Shown one piece after another: positions 37,818 through 46,568 of a DNA stretch of 64,000 nt. The translations under genes and the position numbers were made by a program. The notes below the pieces were generated by a model. That model made no database searches, was not told the DNA's origin, and saw nothing but the letters and a program-made list of their open reading frames with translations. Source of the stretch: Xylanibacter caecicola. GTDB taxonomy: Bacteria; Bacteroidota; Bacteroidia; Bacteroidales; Bacteroidaceae. Within the stretch, counting starts at the first letter, position 1; every line of letters begins with the position of its first letter. The DNA lies in the NCBI RefSeq assembly GCF_013166515.1, contig NZ_JABKKJ010000011.1:24999-88998 (forward strand), written 5' to 3'.

Positions 37818-38855
37818 ATGAGATACAGAATAGAGATAAAGGAGCGCATACTGCACTTTAAGAGTCCTGCCGGAACGTCGCGCGGAGTGTATAACACACG
37901 CCGTTCGTGGTTTTTGGAACTTACTTCCGACAGCATTCCCCAGCGTAAAGGGATAGGAGAATGCGCTCCGTTGTCGGCGTTGAGCTGTGACGATGTGGAA
38001 GACTACGGCAGCATACTTAGAGAGTTCTGTGACGGTTTCGAGCGTACGGGCGTCGTCGACTATGATGCCATGCGGCATTATCCGTCGATGTTGTTCGGTC
38101 TTGAAACGGCTTTAGCACACTTTAATGCCGGGAGTCCCATGCTCTTTGACACGCCTTTCGGTCGTGGCGAGGAGGGAATACCTATAAACGGGCTTGTGTG
38201 GATGGGCACGTTCGAGGAGATGAGTGCGCGGATAGAGGAAAAGATAAGGAACGGTTTCGGTTGCATAAAGCTGAAAATAGGCAGCATAGACTTTGACCGC
38301 GAGATAGAACTGATAAGGCAGATACGCGGCAGATTTGGCAAGGAAGAGATAGAACTGAGGGTGGATGCCAACGGTGCATTCACGTTTGAGGAGGCACAAA
38401 AGAGGCTTGAGATGCTGGCACGTTACGACATTCATTCCATAGAGCAGCCGATAAAGGCAGGTCAGTGGGACAGAATGGCAGACTTGTGCCGCCTGTCTCC
38501 GTTGCCGATAGCGCTGGACGAGGAGTTGATAGGCGTAAACGACAATGCCATGAAGAAGGATTTGTTAGACACGATACGCCCTGCATATATAATACTTAAG
38601 CCTTCTCTGCACGGTGGAATGCAGGGAACGCGCGAGTGGGTGAGGTTTGCCGATATGCGAGGTATAGGAAGTTGGATTACAAGTGCGCTGGAAAGCAACG
38701 TGGGACTTAACGCCGTCGCCCAGCTTACGGCTGATATATATGGCAGGAACATATCAATGCCGCAGGGACTTGGTACGGGACAGTTGTTTACGGACAACAT
38801 TCCGATGCCGATAGAGATAAGGAAAGACATGCTATGGTGCTTGAAGAGTTTATAA
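37818..38855 (+). CDS. menC: o-succinylbenzoate synthase
   Basis: An enolase-superfamily dehydratase, 345 residues. The capping domain occupies about 1-110 (GVYNTRRSWFLELTS, GIGECAPL). The barrel carries KLKIGSIDFD with the KxK-type lysine, the metal-binding DANGAF (about residue 177), SIEQPIKAG and a later ALDEELIG. LESNVGLNAVAQL lies near the C-terminus. These match the MenC branch of the muconate-lactonizing group. The last 22 bases overlap menE, so translation is probably coupled. Confidence 0.93.
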   Translation: MRYRIEIKERILHFKSPAGTSRGVYNTRRSWFLELTSDSIPQRKGIGECAPLSALSCDDVEDYGSILREFCDGFERTGVVDYDAMRHYPSMLFGLETALAHFNAGSPMLFDTPFGRGEEGIPINGLVWMGTFEEMSARIEEKIRNGFGCIKLKIGSIDFDREIELIRQIRGRFGKEEIELRVDANGAFTFEEAQKRLEMLARYDIHSIEQPIKAGQWDRMADLCRLSPLPIALDEELIGVNDNAMKKDLLDTIRPAYIILKPSLHGGMQGTREWVRFADMRGIGSWITSALESNVGLNAVAQLTADIYGRNISMPQGLGTGQLFTDNIPMPIEIRKDMLWCLKSL

Positions 38856-39817
38856 AAGAGTGGAACGATGACGGCGGCACCGTGAGGGTCCGCACAAGCG
38901 GTTCTACGGGAAAGCCCAAGGAAATGCTTGTTGAAAAGGAACGCATGGCGGCAAGTGCGCGCATAACCTGTTCGTTTCTCGGACTGAAACGGGGAGACAC
39001 GGCACTGCTGTGCATGCCGCTCGACTATATAGCCGGCAAGATGATGGTGGTGCGATCGTTGGTATGCGGATTGCGACTCATTGCCGTGGAGCCGTCGGGA
39101 CACCCGCTTGCAAGATTGCAGGCAAACGGAAATACTCCGATATCGTTTGCCGCAATGGTTCCGATGCAGGTATATAACAGTATGCAGGTAGATGAAGAGC
39201 GTGAGATGTTGCGCGGAATAAAACATCTTATAATCGGAGGCGGAGCCATAGACAGCGAACTTTCCGCTGCGTTAAAGGATTTTCCCAATGCCGTATGGAG
39301 CACTTACGGTATGACGGAGACATTGTCTCACATCGCTTTAAGGCGTCTTAACGGAGACGGAGCAAGTGACTGGTACACACCGTTTGACGGTGTCGGCGTT
39401 AAAGTAGACTGTCAGTCGCGTATTGTTATCGATGCCCCGCATGTATGCAATGAAGTTCTTATAACCAACGACATCGGTGAGATGGCACCCGACGGCAGAC
39501 GTTTCAGGGTGCTCGGACGTATGGACAACACTATATGCAGCGGTGGAATAAAGATACGGATTGAAGAGGTGGAAGAGGCGATAAGACCGTTTGCCGACTT
39601 CAAATTTCTCATAACGAAGAAGAAAGACGGCAGGTTGGGAGAGGCTGTCGTCATGCTTGTAGAGGGCGACCGTGTGTCTGACGCCCGGGAGATATGCAGG
39701 AATGTTCTTCCCAAGTACCGGCAGCCGCGTATATATATAAAGGTGGAGCGTCTGCCGATGACGGAAACGGGAAAGCCGGCACGCCGCGAAGCACAGCTCA
39801 TTGCCGAGGGTGTATGA
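38834..39817 (+). CDS. menE: o-succinylbenzoate--CoA ligase
   Basis: An ANL-superfamily adenylating enzyme that makes OSB-CoA for MenB. At 327 residues it is shorter than the ~450-490 of most MenE proteins, as is usual in Bacteroidales, mainly by loss of N-terminal sequence. The P-loop TSGSTGKPKEML starts near residue 20. WSTYGMTETLSHIAL, LGRMDNTICSGGIKI and the C-terminal lysine in TETGKPARRE are all present, so the catalytic core is complete. It starts inside menC (22-base overlap) and ends the operon; a large inverted repeat follows. Confidence 0.93.
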   Translation: MVLEEFIKEWNDDGGTVRVRTSGSTGKPKEMLVEKERMAASARITCSFLGLKRGDTALLCMPLDYIAGKMMVVRSLVCGLRLIAVEPSGHPLARLQANGNTPISFAAMVPMQVYNSMQVDEEREMLRGIKHLIIGGGAIDSELSAALKDFPNAVWSTYGMTETLSHIALRRLNGDGASDWYTPFDGVGVKVDCQSRIVIDAPHVCNEVLITNDIGEMAPDGRRFRVLGRMDNTICSGGIKIRIEEVEEAIRPFADFKFLITKKKDGRLGEAVVMLVEGDRVSDAREICRNVLPKYRQPRIYIKVERLPMTETGKPARREAQLIAEGV

Positions 39818-39860
39818 CGATAAAGATGTAGTTCTGAATAACGTGAGTTCGGCAATTTAC

Positions 39861-40018
39861 ACAAACCACCCCTGCCCCTCCTTTGGAAAAGGAGGGGACA
39901 TTGAGCATGTACTGCATACATATTATAACATGCCTATTGATATAATCCACGACATTCTTTAACAGAATACATCTTGCATGTCTCCTCCTTTTCCAAAGGA
40001 TGGGCAGGGGTGGTTTGT
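39861..40018. repeat. 158-bp inverted-repeat element after menE
   Basis: Forty-base arms (39861-39900 and 39979-40018) match as inverted repeats at 38 of 40 positions. Each arm contains ACCACCCCTGCCC and a near-palindromic CCTCCTTTGGAAAAGGAGG. It lies between convergent menE and aroB and could also act as a two-way terminator. Confidence 0.8.
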
Positions 40019-40066
40019 TGTATAATAAGGAATATGAATTCGTTGAATTCACATTAAGTACGGTAT

Positions 40067-41116
40067 TTATCCCTCCCGGCAGAAGTCAAACGCCTCGAAA
40101 ATTTCTTTCTTTGTTGCTGTCTGGTCTATGTGTATGTCGCCTATGTCGCCAAGCAGTGTGAAGTTTATGATGCCGTTCACGTTCTTCTTGTCGTGCGACA
40201 TAAGTTCCAGGAGTTCGTTATAGTCGTTGCATGTAAAGTCAAACATGCCGTAATGCTGCCTGATAAAGCTCACTGTCTGTCTCATTTTGTCAAGAGGGAA
40301 GTTCATCTTTGTGGCACAAAGATACAGTTCGCATACCATTCCGTATGCCACGGCATATCCGTGAAGCATCGGTTTGCCGCGCTTTATCGCCATGGATTCG
40401 AACGCATGACCGGCGGTATGTCCTAAGTTAAGCGCCTTGCGAATGCCCTTTTCCTCGTGGTCGGCTTCAACTATGCGCTCTTTCACCTTCACGTTGTCGG
40501 CAATCATTGCACCAAGTTCCGCCATGTCGGGCGCGGACAAGTCGAACGAGACAAGCCTTGCCCATGTATCGGTGTCGCTTATCAGCCCGTGCTTAAGCAT
40601 CTCCGCATATCCGGAAAGAATGTTGTTGATGTCGAGGGTGTTAAGGAATACGGTGCTCAGAATGACGAACCTTGAATCGTTGAAGACACCAATCTCGTTC
40701 TTAAGTCCGTTGAAGTTAAATCCCGTCTTGCCGCCTACCGATGCGTCGATAATGGACAGCAGGGTGGTGGGAATGTTGATAAAGTCTATTCCGCGTTTGA
40801 ATGTAGATGCCGCAAAGCCGCCGAGGTCTGTAACCATACCGCCGCCGAGATTTATGAGACACGAGTGCCTTGTTGCCCCGAGACGGCTCAGTTCTGTCCA
40901 TACATGCTGTACCGAACTGATGTTCTTGTTTACGTCGGACGAGGGAATTGTTATCATCCTTGCGCTTTCAAGGCACTTGTAATCCTTTATTATATTCCAG
41001 CATTTGTTCACGGTAACGTCGTCTGTCAATACGAAAAGCCTGTCATGGCGACATTGTGATACGGCATATTCAAGTTCTGTCTGCAAGTCTTTGGAAATAA
41101 TAACCCTCTGTTCCAT
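40067..41116 (-). CDS. aroB: 3-dehydroquinate synthase
   Basis: Second step of the shikimate pathway: converts DAHP to 3-dehydroquinate with NAD+ and a metal ion. The product is 349 residues from MEQRVIISKDLQ. Motifs include INLGGGMVTDLGGFAASTFKRGI, NIPTTLLSIIDASVGGKTG, and the metal-binding EADHEEKGIRKALNLGHTAGHAFE with further histidines in LHGYAVAYGM. The upstream in-frame ATG at 41146 would add residues lying on the promoter box (41143-41151), so 41116 is preferred. It is divergent from the second outer-membrane receptor. Confidence 0.96.
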   Translation of the reverse strand: MEQRVIISKDLQTELEYAVSQCRHDRLFVLTDDVTVNKCWNIIKDYKCLESARMITIPSSDVNKNISSVQHVWTELSRLGATRHSCLINLGGGMVTDLGGFAASTFKRGIDFINIPTTLLSIIDASVGGKTGFNFNGLKNEIGVFNDSRFVILSTVFLNTLDINNILSGYAEMLKHGLISDTDTWARLVSFDLSAPDMAELGAMIADNVKVKERIVEADHEEKGIRKALNLGHTAGHAFESMAIKRGKPMLHGYAVAYGMVCELYLCATKMNFPLDKMRQTVSFIRQHYGMFDFTCNDYNELLELMSHDKKNVNGIINFTLLGDIGDIHIDQTATKKEIFEAFDFCREG

Positions 41117-41142
41117 AATGCGATAAATGTGATAAATGTGAT

Positions 41143-41151
41143 GCAAAAATA
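41143..41151 (-). promoter_or_regulatory. Probable aroB promoter (-7 box)
   Basis: The minus strand reads TATTTTTGC, fitting TAnnTTTGC, 27 bases before the aroB ATG. A short direct repeat (GATAAATGT twice) lies in the leader. Confidence 0.55.
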
Positions 41152-41209
41152 CGTATTTTTATTGAGAGAATGTGCTTTTTGTGTGCTTTTCGTTATGAAA
41201 TGATTAAAC

Positions 41210-41218
41210 TATATTTGC
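41210..41218 (+). promoter_or_regulatory. Probable promoter (-7 box) of the receptor gene at 41273
   Basis: TATATTTGC fits the Bacteroidota -7 consensus, 55 bases before the chosen ATG. The in-frame ATG at 41225 would leave almost no leader. Confidence 0.6.
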
Positions 41219-41272
41219 AGTTCGGTGTCTAAAAGGACGTATTTTAACAATAAACATATATTAGTTTTAACG

Positions 41273-44215
41273 ATGAAAAAGCTTATCTTGCTGTCTTTGA
41301 TGGCAGTTTTCCCAATGTTAGTGTGCGCCCAGGGCAGAACCATAACGGGCAAGTTGACAGACCGTGACACTAAAGAAGGCGTGATGATGGCAACGGTACA
41401 GATGCTAAAGACAGACAGTACGTTTGTGAAAGGCACGCTGACAAACGGGAGCGGAGAGTTCAGTATTGCGGCTCCCGACAACGGAAAATATCTGTTAAGA
41501 TTTACAAGTGTGGGCTATACGAGCATTGTAAAGCCCGTCGTAATATCGGAAAACAAGGACAAAGACATGGGAAACATTGTTTTCTCCGCCGATGCGATAA
41601 TGCTGAAAGGTGCAACGGTGGTAGGACAGGCGGCAAAGGTGACGGTACAGGAGGATACCATTGTGTACAACGCTTCGGCATATCGCACGCCCGAAGGTTC
41701 GGTTGTCGAGGAACTTGTGAAGAAGCTTCCGGGAGCGCAGGTCGATGATGACGGCAAGATAACCATAAACGGAAAGGAAGTGAAGAAGATACTTGTGGAC
41801 GGAAAGGAATTCATGACGGGCGACACAAAGACGGCGATGAAAAACCTGCCCACAAGCATTATAGACAAGATAAAGACATACGAGGAGAAGAGCGACCTTG
41901 CCAAAGTGACCGGCATTGACGACGGAGAGGAGGAGACTGTGCTCGACTTCGGCACAAAGAAGGGCATGAATAAGGGCTATATGGCAAACGCCGATGCGGC
42001 TATAGGCACACACGGGAGATATGCCGAGCGGCTTATGGGCGGCTATTTCAAGGACAACATGAAGCTGATGCTCTTTGGAAATGCCAACAATACCAATGAC
42101 GCAGGGTTCCCCGGCGGTGGCGGCGGACGCTTCGGAGGCGGCAGACAGGGGCTCAATGCGAGCAAGATGCTTGGCGTGAACATGAACTATACCCAAGGAA
42201 AGAAGTTTAATCTGAACGGCAATGTGAGGTGGAACCACGGCAACGGTGATGTGCGCACGGCACAGTCTACGGAGAATTTCGTGAGCAGTGCAGGTTCTTT
42301 CTCCAACAGTCTCAACCAACGCTATACGCGGGACAACAGCTGGAACTCGAGTTTCCGCCTGGAATGGAAGCCGGACACGATGACAAACATACTGTTCCGT
42401 CCGACGATGAGCTATTCTACAAGTGACGGAATAACCATGGGAACGTCGGCATCGTACAACGAAGACCCGTACATGTATGTCGACGACCCGCTTTCGGAAG
42501 AGGCGATAGGCGAGCTTGCCGACCGCGACCTTATGGTAAACACCAGAAAGAACAGGGCTATATCATACGGAAACAACAAGTCTCTCGGCGCTATGTTGCA
42601 GTATAACAGGAAGCTGGGCAACAAAGGGCGTAACTTGACATTGCGCGCGGACGTCAAATACAAGGACGCCGACAATAAGGATCTGTCGACAACCGATGTC
42701 CATCTGTATCAGATAATGGACAAATACGGCAACGACTCCACATATCAGACAAACAGATTCAACTATACGCCGACGACATCGACAAGCTATGCCGTGCAGG
42801 CTACGTACAGCGAACCTATATTCAGGGCGATGTTCCTGCAGTTCAGCTATAAGTTCACATATAAATATAACAAGAGCGACCGCTCGACATACGACTTCAG
42901 CAACATGGGAGAGGACTTCTTCAACGGCATATCGCCGGAATACAGAGGCTGGGACGGCTATTTCTCGCGACTCGACAATCCGCTTGAAGACTATCTCGAC
43001 ACGAAGCTGAGCCGTTTCTCCGAATATACGAACTATATACACGAGATGCAGATGATGCTGCGCGTCATACGCCAGAAGTACAGGATGAACGTGGGCGTGA
43101 TGGTGCAGCCGCAGAAGACGCACTTCGTGCAGGACTATCAGGGAGTGCAGACGGATATGACGAAAAACGTGGTCAATGTGACGCCTACGTTCGATTTCAG
43201 ATACCGTTTCTCCAAGGTCCACAACCTGCGTATCAACTACAGAGGCTCGACATCGCAGCCTTCTATGTCCGATCTTCTCGACATCACCGACGACAGCGAC
43301 CCGCTTAACATCAAGAAAGGTAACCCGGGACTGAAGCCCTCGTTCACCAATATGCTGCGCATCAACTATAACAACTACATACAAAAGCACCAGAGAGCCG
43401 TCATGGCAGCGTTGAACTACAGCAATACGCGCAACAGTATCAGCAACATGGTTACTTATGACGAGAAGACCGGAGGGCGGACAACACGCCCGGAGAACAT
43501 CAACGGCAACTGGAACATGTCGGGAATGCTGATGTTCAACACCGCGATAGACTCCACGGGATATTGGAACGTGAACACGTTTACGAGCGTTGGATATAAC
43601 AATTATGTGGGATATCTGAGCATTGACAAGAATGCGGACTCGCAGAAGAACACGACACGCACGACAACCATGTCGGAACGCCTGAGCGGAAGCTATCGCA
43701 ACAGTTGGCTGGAGGTAGAACTCGACGGCACTCTCAACTATACTCACACGCGCAACCTGCTGCAAAGCCAGAGCAACCTTGACACATGGCAGTTCTCATA
43801 CGGCGGTTCGGTGACCGTATACATGCCGTGGGGAATGAGCATCGCCACGAATATGCACGAGAACAGCCGTCGCGGATACAACGACAACTCGATGAACACC
43901 AACGAACTGATATGGAATGCGCAGATAAACCAGCCGTTCCTTAAGGGAAATGCCCTGAACGTTTCACTGCAGTTCTACGATATCCTTCACAACCAAAGCA
44001 ACTTCAGCCGTACCATAAATGCCATGCAGCGCAGCGATACGCAGTATAACAGCATCAACAGCTATGCCATGCTGCATGTAGTATATCGCCTGAACCTGTT
44101 CGGCGGCAAGGCTTCGCGCAATGAAAAGAGACGACCGGAGGTGGAAAGAGGGGGTATGATGCCGCCGGACAGGGGTTTCGGAGGCGGAAGACCGCAGAGG
44201 GGCGGAATGTTCTAA
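41273..44215 (+). CDS. TonB-dependent receptor-like outer-membrane beta-barrel protein
   Basis: A 980-residue outer-membrane protein starting with a signal peptide (MKKLILLSLMAVFPMLVCAQ). A carboxypeptidase-regulatory-like domain follows at about 20-105 (ITGKLTDRDTKEGVMMATVQ), then a plug-like region (about 120-220, EELVKKLPGAQVDDDGKITI) and a long barrel belonging to the OMP_b-brl_3 type rather than SusC. Two glycine-rich stretches stand out: GFPGGGGGRFGGGRQG at about 280-295 and an Arg/Gly/Pro/Met tail (RGGMMPPDRGFGGGRP) at the C-terminus, where barrels normally end in an aromatic strand; the last residue is still Phe. No SusD partner is adjacent. Ligand unknown. Confidence 0.85.
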   Translation: MKKLILLSLMAVFPMLVCAQGRTITGKLTDRDTKEGVMMATVQMLKTDSTFVKGTLTNGSGEFSIAAPDNGKYLLRFTSVGYTSIVKPVVISENKDKDMGNIVFSADAIMLKGATVVGQAAKVTVQEDTIVYNASAYRTPEGSVVEELVKKLPGAQVDDDGKITINGKEVKKILVDGKEFMTGDTKTAMKNLPTSIIDKIKTYEEKSDLAKVTGIDDGEEETVLDFGTKKGMNKGYMANADAAIGTHGRYAERLMGGYFKDNMKLMLFGNANNTNDAGFPGGGGGRFGGGRQGLNASKMLGVNMNYTQGKKFNLNGNVRWNHGNGDVRTAQSTENFVSSAGSFSNSLNQRYTRDNSWNSSFRLEWKPDTMTNILFRPTMSYSTSDGITMGTSASYNEDPYMYVDDPLSEEAIGELADRDLMVNTRKNRAISYGNNKSLGAMLQYNRKLGNKGRNLTLRADVKYKDADNKDLSTTDVHLYQIMDKYGNDSTYQTNRFNYTPTTSTSYAVQATYSEPIFRAMFLQFSYKFTYKYNKSDRSTYDFSNMGEDFFNGISPEYRGWDGYFSRLDNPLEDYLDTKLSRFSEYTNYIHEMQMMLRVIRQKYRMNVGVMVQPQKTHFVQDYQGVQTDMTKNVVNVTPTFDFRYRFSKVHNLRINYRGSTSQPSMSDLLDITDDSDPLNIKKGNPGLKPSFTNMLRINYNNYIQKHQRAVMAALNYSNTRNSISNMVTYDEKTGGRTTRPENINGNWNMSGMLMFNTAIDSTGYWNVNTFTSVGYNNYVGYLSIDKNADSQKNTTRTTTMSERLSGSYRNSWLEVELDGTLNYTHTRNLLQSQSNLDTWQFSYGGSVTVYMPWGMSIATNMHENSRRGYNDNSMNTNELIWNAQINQPFLKGNALNVSLQFYDILHNQSNFSRTINAMQRSDTQYNSINSYAMLHVVYRLNLFGGKASRNEKRRPEVERGGMMPPDRGFGGGRPQRGGMF

Positions 44216-44233
44216 GTCATTTTCAATGTGAGT

Positions 44234-44275
44234 TCGGCTAATATAATATGCCTGTTTATATTAGCCGACATCTTT
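44234..44275 (+). terminator. Terminator after the receptor gene
   Basis: Perfect 13-bp arms TCGGCTAATATAA (44234-44246) and its complement (44256-44268), followed by CATCTTTTTAAT. Confidence 0.8.
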
Positions 44276-44327
44276 TTAATATAGAACTTTCTGCGTATAA
44301 GGGTGTATTAAAGTAAGCAACCATGCG

Positions 44328-44424
44328 CGTTGTAGGGACATATGTTTGTATTTGTCCGCCTGTAACAGACACGTTATCAAGCTGTTATACAAGCGGACAA
44401 ATACAAGAATATGTCCCTACAACG
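44328..44424. repeat. Inverted-repeat element (MITE-like), copy 2
   Basis: A 97-bp element with perfect 16-bp ends (CGTTGTAGGGACATAT and complement) and inner arms TTGTATTTGTCCGC with perfect complement. The outer and inner words match the copy at 36784-36893; only the loop differs. Confidence 0.8.
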
Positions 44425-44470
44425 TGTATGGATGCTCATTTTGACACCCACGGAAGGTGTATGAAATCCT

Positions 44471-44624
44471 TAAACATGCTGTACGGTTTTCTATCTCATA
44501 TGAGATAGATTTGTATCGCATATGAGATAGAAATGTAACGCATATGAGATAGAAATGTAACTCATATGAGATAGAAACGTAACTCATATGAGATGGAATT
44601 CCATACAATATCCTTACATATCGG
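44471..44624. repeat. 22-bp periodic dyad array, about seven units
   Basis: Units start at 44471 + 22n. Several centre on CATATGAGATAG with changing left halves (ATCT, ATCG, AACG, AACT); the unit at 44493 is the full palindrome ATCTCATATGAGAT, also found at 24927. The left flank (44453-44488, GTGTATGAAATCCTTAAACA onward) matches the reverse complement of the right end of the 24685-25234 array, so the two arrays are related and inverted. Confidence 0.8.
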
Positions 44625-44803
44625 ATACAGGTTCGACGGTAATGAAAACACCTTAATCATGTTAACTAATTGACAGTTTGTCATATAAGATAAGGCATTT
44701 ATACGTCTGATAATCACATTATTTGGACATGACATAAGTCAATATTTTATATGTTATAAAACCTAAAAGCATCATATATACACCTTATATATAACAATTT
44801 TAT

Positions 44804-44812
44804 TACCTTTGC
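44804..44812 (+). promoter_or_regulatory. Probable promoter (-7 box) of the glycogen genes
   Basis: TACCTTTGC fits TAnnTTTGC, 21 bases before the ATG at 44833. Confidence 0.6.
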
Positions 44813-44832
44813 ACCGATTATTTTGTTTTTAA

Positions 44833-46500
44833 ATGGGAAAAGAATTATTGTTTCCAGACTATATATTCGAGTCGAGTTGGGAAGTTTGTAATAAAGTTGG
44901 TGGTATCTACACTGTTCTTTCAACGCGCGCCAATACATTGCAGAATGCGATGAAAGACCGTATAATATTTATCGGACCCGATTGTTGGTCGGAAAAAGAC
45001 AATCCTTATTTTACGGAAGATAAGAGCCTGTTCGGTGAATGGGCAGCCTCTGCCGTGGAAGACGGCTTGACATTGAAGGTAGGGCGGTGGAACATTCCGG
45101 GCAATCCTATTGCCGTACTTGTGGATTTCACTCCTTTCTATAAGCGCAAGAATGAGATATATGCCCGGTTGTGGGAAGATTTCCGTGTGGACAGCCTTCA
45201 TGCTTACGGAGATTACGACGAGGCTTCGATGTTCTCCTATGCTGCCGCCAAGGTTGTGGAGAGTTTCTATAAATTCTACCTGGACGAGTCGAAGAAAGTC
45301 ATATATCACGGCAACGAATGGATGACCGGTTTCGGACTGCTATATATAAAAAGGTATATGCCCGAGATAGCGACTGTCTTCACCACGCATGCCACAAGCA
45401 TCGGACGCAGCATCGCCGGCAACAACAAGCCGCTATATGATTATCTGTTTGCATACAACGGCGACCAGATGGCGGGCGAACTCAACATGCAGAGCAAGCA
45501 TTCGATAGAAAAACAGACGGCAAAGAATGTAGACTGCTTCACTACGGTAAGCGATATAACGGCAAACGAATGCCGTGAGCTGCTCGACGAGCCTGTTCAC
45601 TTTGTTCTGCCCAACGGATTTGAGGACGATTTTGTACCGCGTGGCGCAGAGTTCACACGCAAACGCAAGCAGGCAAGAAAGCGTGTATTGCAGATGGCGA
45701 ACGCACTTATGGGTACAGACCTTGGGGATGACACTCTTATCGTATCGACAAGCGGACGTTATGAGTTCCGCAATAAAGGCGTGGACGTGTATATCGAAGC
45801 GATGAACCGTCTGCTCCGCGAAAAGAGTCTGTCAAGAAAGGTTCTTGCTTTCATAGAAGTTCCCGGTTGGGTGGGTGAGCCGCGTCGTGACCTGAAAGAA
45901 CGTATCGAGTCCGGAAAGAAATACGATACTCCGCTTGAAGTACCGATGATAACCCACTGGCTGCATAACATGAGTCACGACAGCGTATTGAACATGCTTA
46001 AATATCTGGATATGCAGAATAGGGCGGACGACAATGTCAAGCTGATATTCCTGCCATGTTATCTTACCGGTGACGACGGTATTCTTGATATGAAGTATTA
46101 CGACCTGGTGCTTGGCAACGACCTTTGTGTCTATCCTTCATACTATGAACCTTGGGGGTATACTCCTCTTGAAGCAATTGCATTCAAGGTGCCGTGTATA
46201 ACAACGGACCTTGCCGGCTTCGGACTGTGGGTAAACACGGAAGCAGGGCACGAAGGTGAGATTGAAGACGGCGTGAAGGTAATACACCGTACAGACTATA
46301 ATTATTCGGAAGTGGCGGATATTATAAAGAATACCATAGCCGAATACTCCAATTTCACGCCCGCAAAAGTAAAGAAATGCCGGGACAACGCCGGAAAACT
46401 ATCAAAGAAAGCACTTTGGACAAACTTCATAAAGTACTATTATCAGGCATACGACCATGCCCTGAGGCAAAGAGACATGAGGTTGGAAGGCAGGAAATGA
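44833..46500 (+). CDS. Glycogen synthase, GT3 (eukaryotic-type) family
   Basis: Extends alpha-1,4-glucan chains. The 555-residue protein is of the GT3 type (yeast/animal glycogen synthase-like), not the ADP-glucose GT5 GlgA. This shows in the opening FESSWEVCNKVGGIYTVLSTRA, YHGNEWMTGFGLLYIKRYMP, TVFTTHATSIGRSIAGN, and the C-terminal catalytic stretch YPSYYEPWGYTPLEAIAFKVP with the E-x7-E glutamates. GT3 enzymes mostly use UDP-glucose, so that donor is expected here. It is followed after 68 bases by a glucan phosphorylase, pairing synthesis with breakdown. No branching or debranching enzyme lies in the window. Confidence 0.93.
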   Translation: MGKELLFPDYIFESSWEVCNKVGGIYTVLSTRANTLQNAMKDRIIFIGPDCWSEKDNPYFTEDKSLFGEWAASAVEDGLTLKVGRWNIPGNPIAVLVDFTPFYKRKNEIYARLWEDFRVDSLHAYGDYDEASMFSYAAAKVVESFYKFYLDESKKVIYHGNEWMTGFGLLYIKRYMPEIATVFTTHATSIGRSIAGNNKPLYDYLFAYNGDQMAGELNMQSKHSIEKQTAKNVDCFTTVSDITANECRELLDEPVHFVLPNGFEDDFVPRGAEFTRKRKQARKRVLQMANALMGTDLGDDTLIVSTSGRYEFRNKGVDVYIEAMNRLLREKSLSRKVLAFIEVPGWVGEPRRDLKERIESGKKYDTPLEVPMITHWLHNMSHDSVLNMLKYLDMQNRADDNVKLIFLPCYLTGDDGILDMKYYDLVLGNDLCVYPSYYEPWGYTPLEAIAFKVPCITTDLAGFGLWVNTEAGHEGEIEDGVKVIHRTDYNYSEVADIIKNTIAEYSNFTPAKVKKCRDNAGKLSKKALWTNFIKYYYQAYDHALRQRDMRLEGRK

Positions 46501-46568
46501 CACCTGTACACGGTGTATGAGATTATTAAAATGAATAAATTCGAACATATAATACATTAAAATTGATT

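Noticed and set aside
42563..43765. 400-codon minus-strand frame opposite the outer-membrane receptor
   Set aside because: Antisense to a clear receptor gene; composition (many His, Val, Arg) is typical of a shadow frame.
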